Of a stretch of DNA of 64,000 bases, positions 62,728 to 64,000 are shown in pieces (position 1 is the stretch's first letter; each line of letters starts with the position of its first letter). Made by a program: the position numbers and the translations under genes. The DNA comes from Polaromonas sp. P2-4 (lineage in GTDB: Bacteria; Pseudomonadota; Gammaproteobacteria; Burkholderiales; Burkholderiaceae_C), in the NCBI GenBank assembly GCA_024703855.1, contig CP087965.1:628001-692000 (forward strand). Direction: 5' to 3'. The notes beneath the pieces are model-generated. The model worked only from the letters and a program-made list of their open reading frames with translations, was not told the DNA's origin and did not search any database.

Positions 62728-64000
62728 TCAGGTGGATGCCGCCGCATACGGGCTTTGCCGCCCCGCCAGCGTCCCCAGTGTTTCCATGGCCGCTTCAAAG
62801 CGGCCGTCCCATGGGTGGCCATAGTTCAGCCGCAAGCAATTCCTGAAATGGCGGCGCGCTGAAAAAATCGGCCCGGGCGCCACGCTGATGCCGTGCTCCA
62901 GCGCCGCCTGGTGCAGCGCCAGCGCGTCAAAGCCCTGGTCAAACTCCACCCAGACAAAATAACCGCCCGCCGGGCGCGACACGCGCACCCCCGCCGGGAA
63001 GTGGCGCGCAATGGCCGCCAGCAGGCTGGACAGCTGCGATTCCATGGCGTGACGCAGGCGGCGCAAATGCTTGTCATAACCGCCATGCTGCAAATAGTCG
63101 GCCAGCGCCAGTTGCGCCGGCAGGCTGGCCGACAGCGTGGTCATGAGCTTGAGCCGTTCAATCTGCTGGCCAAAGCGCCCGGGCGCGACCCAGCCCACCC
63201 GGTAGCCGGGGGCCAGCGTTTTGCTGAACGAGCTGCAGTGCATCACCAGGCCCTTGCGGTCAAACGCCTTGGCCGGCAAAGGCGCGCGATTGCCAAAATA
63301 CAGCTCGCCGTAGACGTCGTCTTCAATCAGCGGAATGCCCTGGCTGGCCAGCAGCGCGACCAGCGCCTTCTTCTTCTCCAGTGAAAGGCTGGCGCCCATG
63401 GGGTTCTGGAAAGAAGTCATGAACCAGCAGGCCTTGACCGGATGGCGCTTGAGCGCATCCGCCAGCGCCGTCAGATCCAGGCCGTCCTGTGGGTGCACCG
63501 GGATTTCCAGCGCCTTCATCTTGAGCCGCTCCAGCGCCTGCAGGCTGGCATAAAACCCTGGCGACTCGATCGCGATCAGGTCACCCGGCTGGGCCACGGC
63601 CGTCAGGCAGAGATTGAGCGCTTCCAGCGCGCCGCTGGTCACGATCAATTCTTCGGCAGGCTGGGGCATGCCCATGGCCAGGTAACGCAGCGCAATTTGC
63701 TGGCGCAGCGCCGGATGGCCCTGCGGAAGGTGGGCCATGGTGATCGGTCCATGAAGGTGCCGCGCCGTGCGGGCCAGCGATTTGGCCAGCCGCTGCAGCG
63801 GGAACAGCCCCGGCGCCGGGAAAGCCGAGCCCAGCGGCACGATGTCGGGGTCTTGCACCGCACCCAGCACCGAAAACACCAGTTCACTGATGTCCACCCG
63901 GGGCGCCACCCTGGCCAAAGCCTTGGTGGCTTTGCTGGCACCCAGGCCCAGCGCCGGCGCGGCCAGTGGCTGCATGGCCGAGGCCGTCACGTAATAGCCG
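62728..64000 (-). CDS. MocR-family regulator (GntR winged helix + aminotransferase class I), N-terminus off window
   Basis: The visible 423 residues begin with GYYVTASAM, the end of a GntR-type winged helix plus linker, then a complete fold-type I PLP domain: LIVTSGALEALNLCL, SFQNPMGASL, IEDDVYGELYF, SSFSKTLAPGYRVGW (PLP Lys) and the terminal RHFRNCLRLNYGHPW. MocR proteins sense PLP-bound amino acids and regulate vitamin B6, GABA or taurine genes. The HTH part lies beyond 64000. Confidence 0.85.
   Translation of the reverse strand, partial: GYYVTASAMQPLAAPALGLGASKATKALARVAPRVDISELVFSVLGAVQDPDIVPLGSAFPAPGLFPLQRLAKSLARTARHLHGPITMAHLPQGHPALRQQIALRYLAMGMPQPAEELIVTSGALEALNLCLTAVAQPGDLIAIESPGFYASLQALERLKMKALEIPVHPQDGLDLTALADALKRHPVKACWFMTSFQNPMGASLSLEKKKALVALLASQGIPLIEDDVYGELYFGNRAPLPAKAFDRKGLVMHCSSFSKTLAPGYRVGWVAPGRFGQQIERLKLMTTLSASLPAQLALADYLQHGGYDKHLRRLRHAMESQLSSLLAAIARHFPAGVRVSRPAGGYFVWVEFDQGFDALALHQAALEHGISVAPGPIFSARRHFRNCLRLNYGHPWDGRFEAAMETLGTLAGRQSPYAAAST

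Overview
The window looks like a high-GC betaproteobacterial chromosome, most likely Comamonadaceae (Polaromonas/Rhodoferax-like). This is inferred from the gene content: tyrosine-degradation operon, Bug/TctC solute receptors, a ceo/bpe-type RND efflux locus, a bufferin operon with an NrsF-type anti-sigma factor, and a short intergenic repeat family. No rRNA, tRNA or CRISPR was recognised.

Layout. 0-2 kb: start of a bufferin (DUF2282) operon, divergent from an ECF sigma/NrsF anti-sigma pair, with a good sigma-F-type promoter and a 334-bp palindromic element between them. 2.0-20.2 kb: a minus-strand signalling block (REC proteins, REC-kinase hybrids, a Cache-GAF kinase, a kinase with ten PAS domains) followed by an AMIN-domain usher. 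This block is bounded on both sides by directly repeated relics made of a fumarylacetoacetase 3' end fused to a dusC 3' end. 20.2-25.9 kb: phenylalanine/tyrosine catabolism (hppD, hmgA, fahA, phhB, phhA, SDR). 26.0-30.0 kb: Bug receptor, CaiB/BaiF CoA-transferase, HMG-CoA-lyase-like enzyme and a gamma-carbonic anhydrase interrupted by a 165-bp palindromic element, with a divergent LysR regulator. 31-35 kb: small hypothetical genes, a second long palindromic element next to a LysR relic, a paralogue of the first REC protein, and DUF3297. 35-41 kb: AraC regulator, XenA-like ene-reductase, two-subunit molybdenum hydroxylase and XdhC-like factor. 41-47.5 kb: dusC and a methyltransferase gene, separated by an IclR/Bug/RraA/dehydrogenase cluster that is flanked by direct repeats of the methyltransferase-dusC junction. 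47.7-55.8 kb: LysR-llpE-MFP-RND-OMF efflux locus. 55.9-64 kb: DUF808 protein, a group II intron behind a terminator, DUF883 protein, GNAT, small ferredoxin, M14 peptidase, hydrolase and a partial MocR regulator.

Sequence quality matters here. About 30 breaks in reading frame fall in otherwise well-conserved genes. Most are +/-1 changes in homopolymers or loss of one CG in a CG dinucleotide run, including at the same site in six of the tandem PAS repeats. I therefore read most broken ORFs as single genes with probable sequencing/assembly indels and annotate the joined span. True relics (fah/dusC chimeras, LysR fragment, methyltransferase 3' end, split carbonic anhydrase) are called separately.
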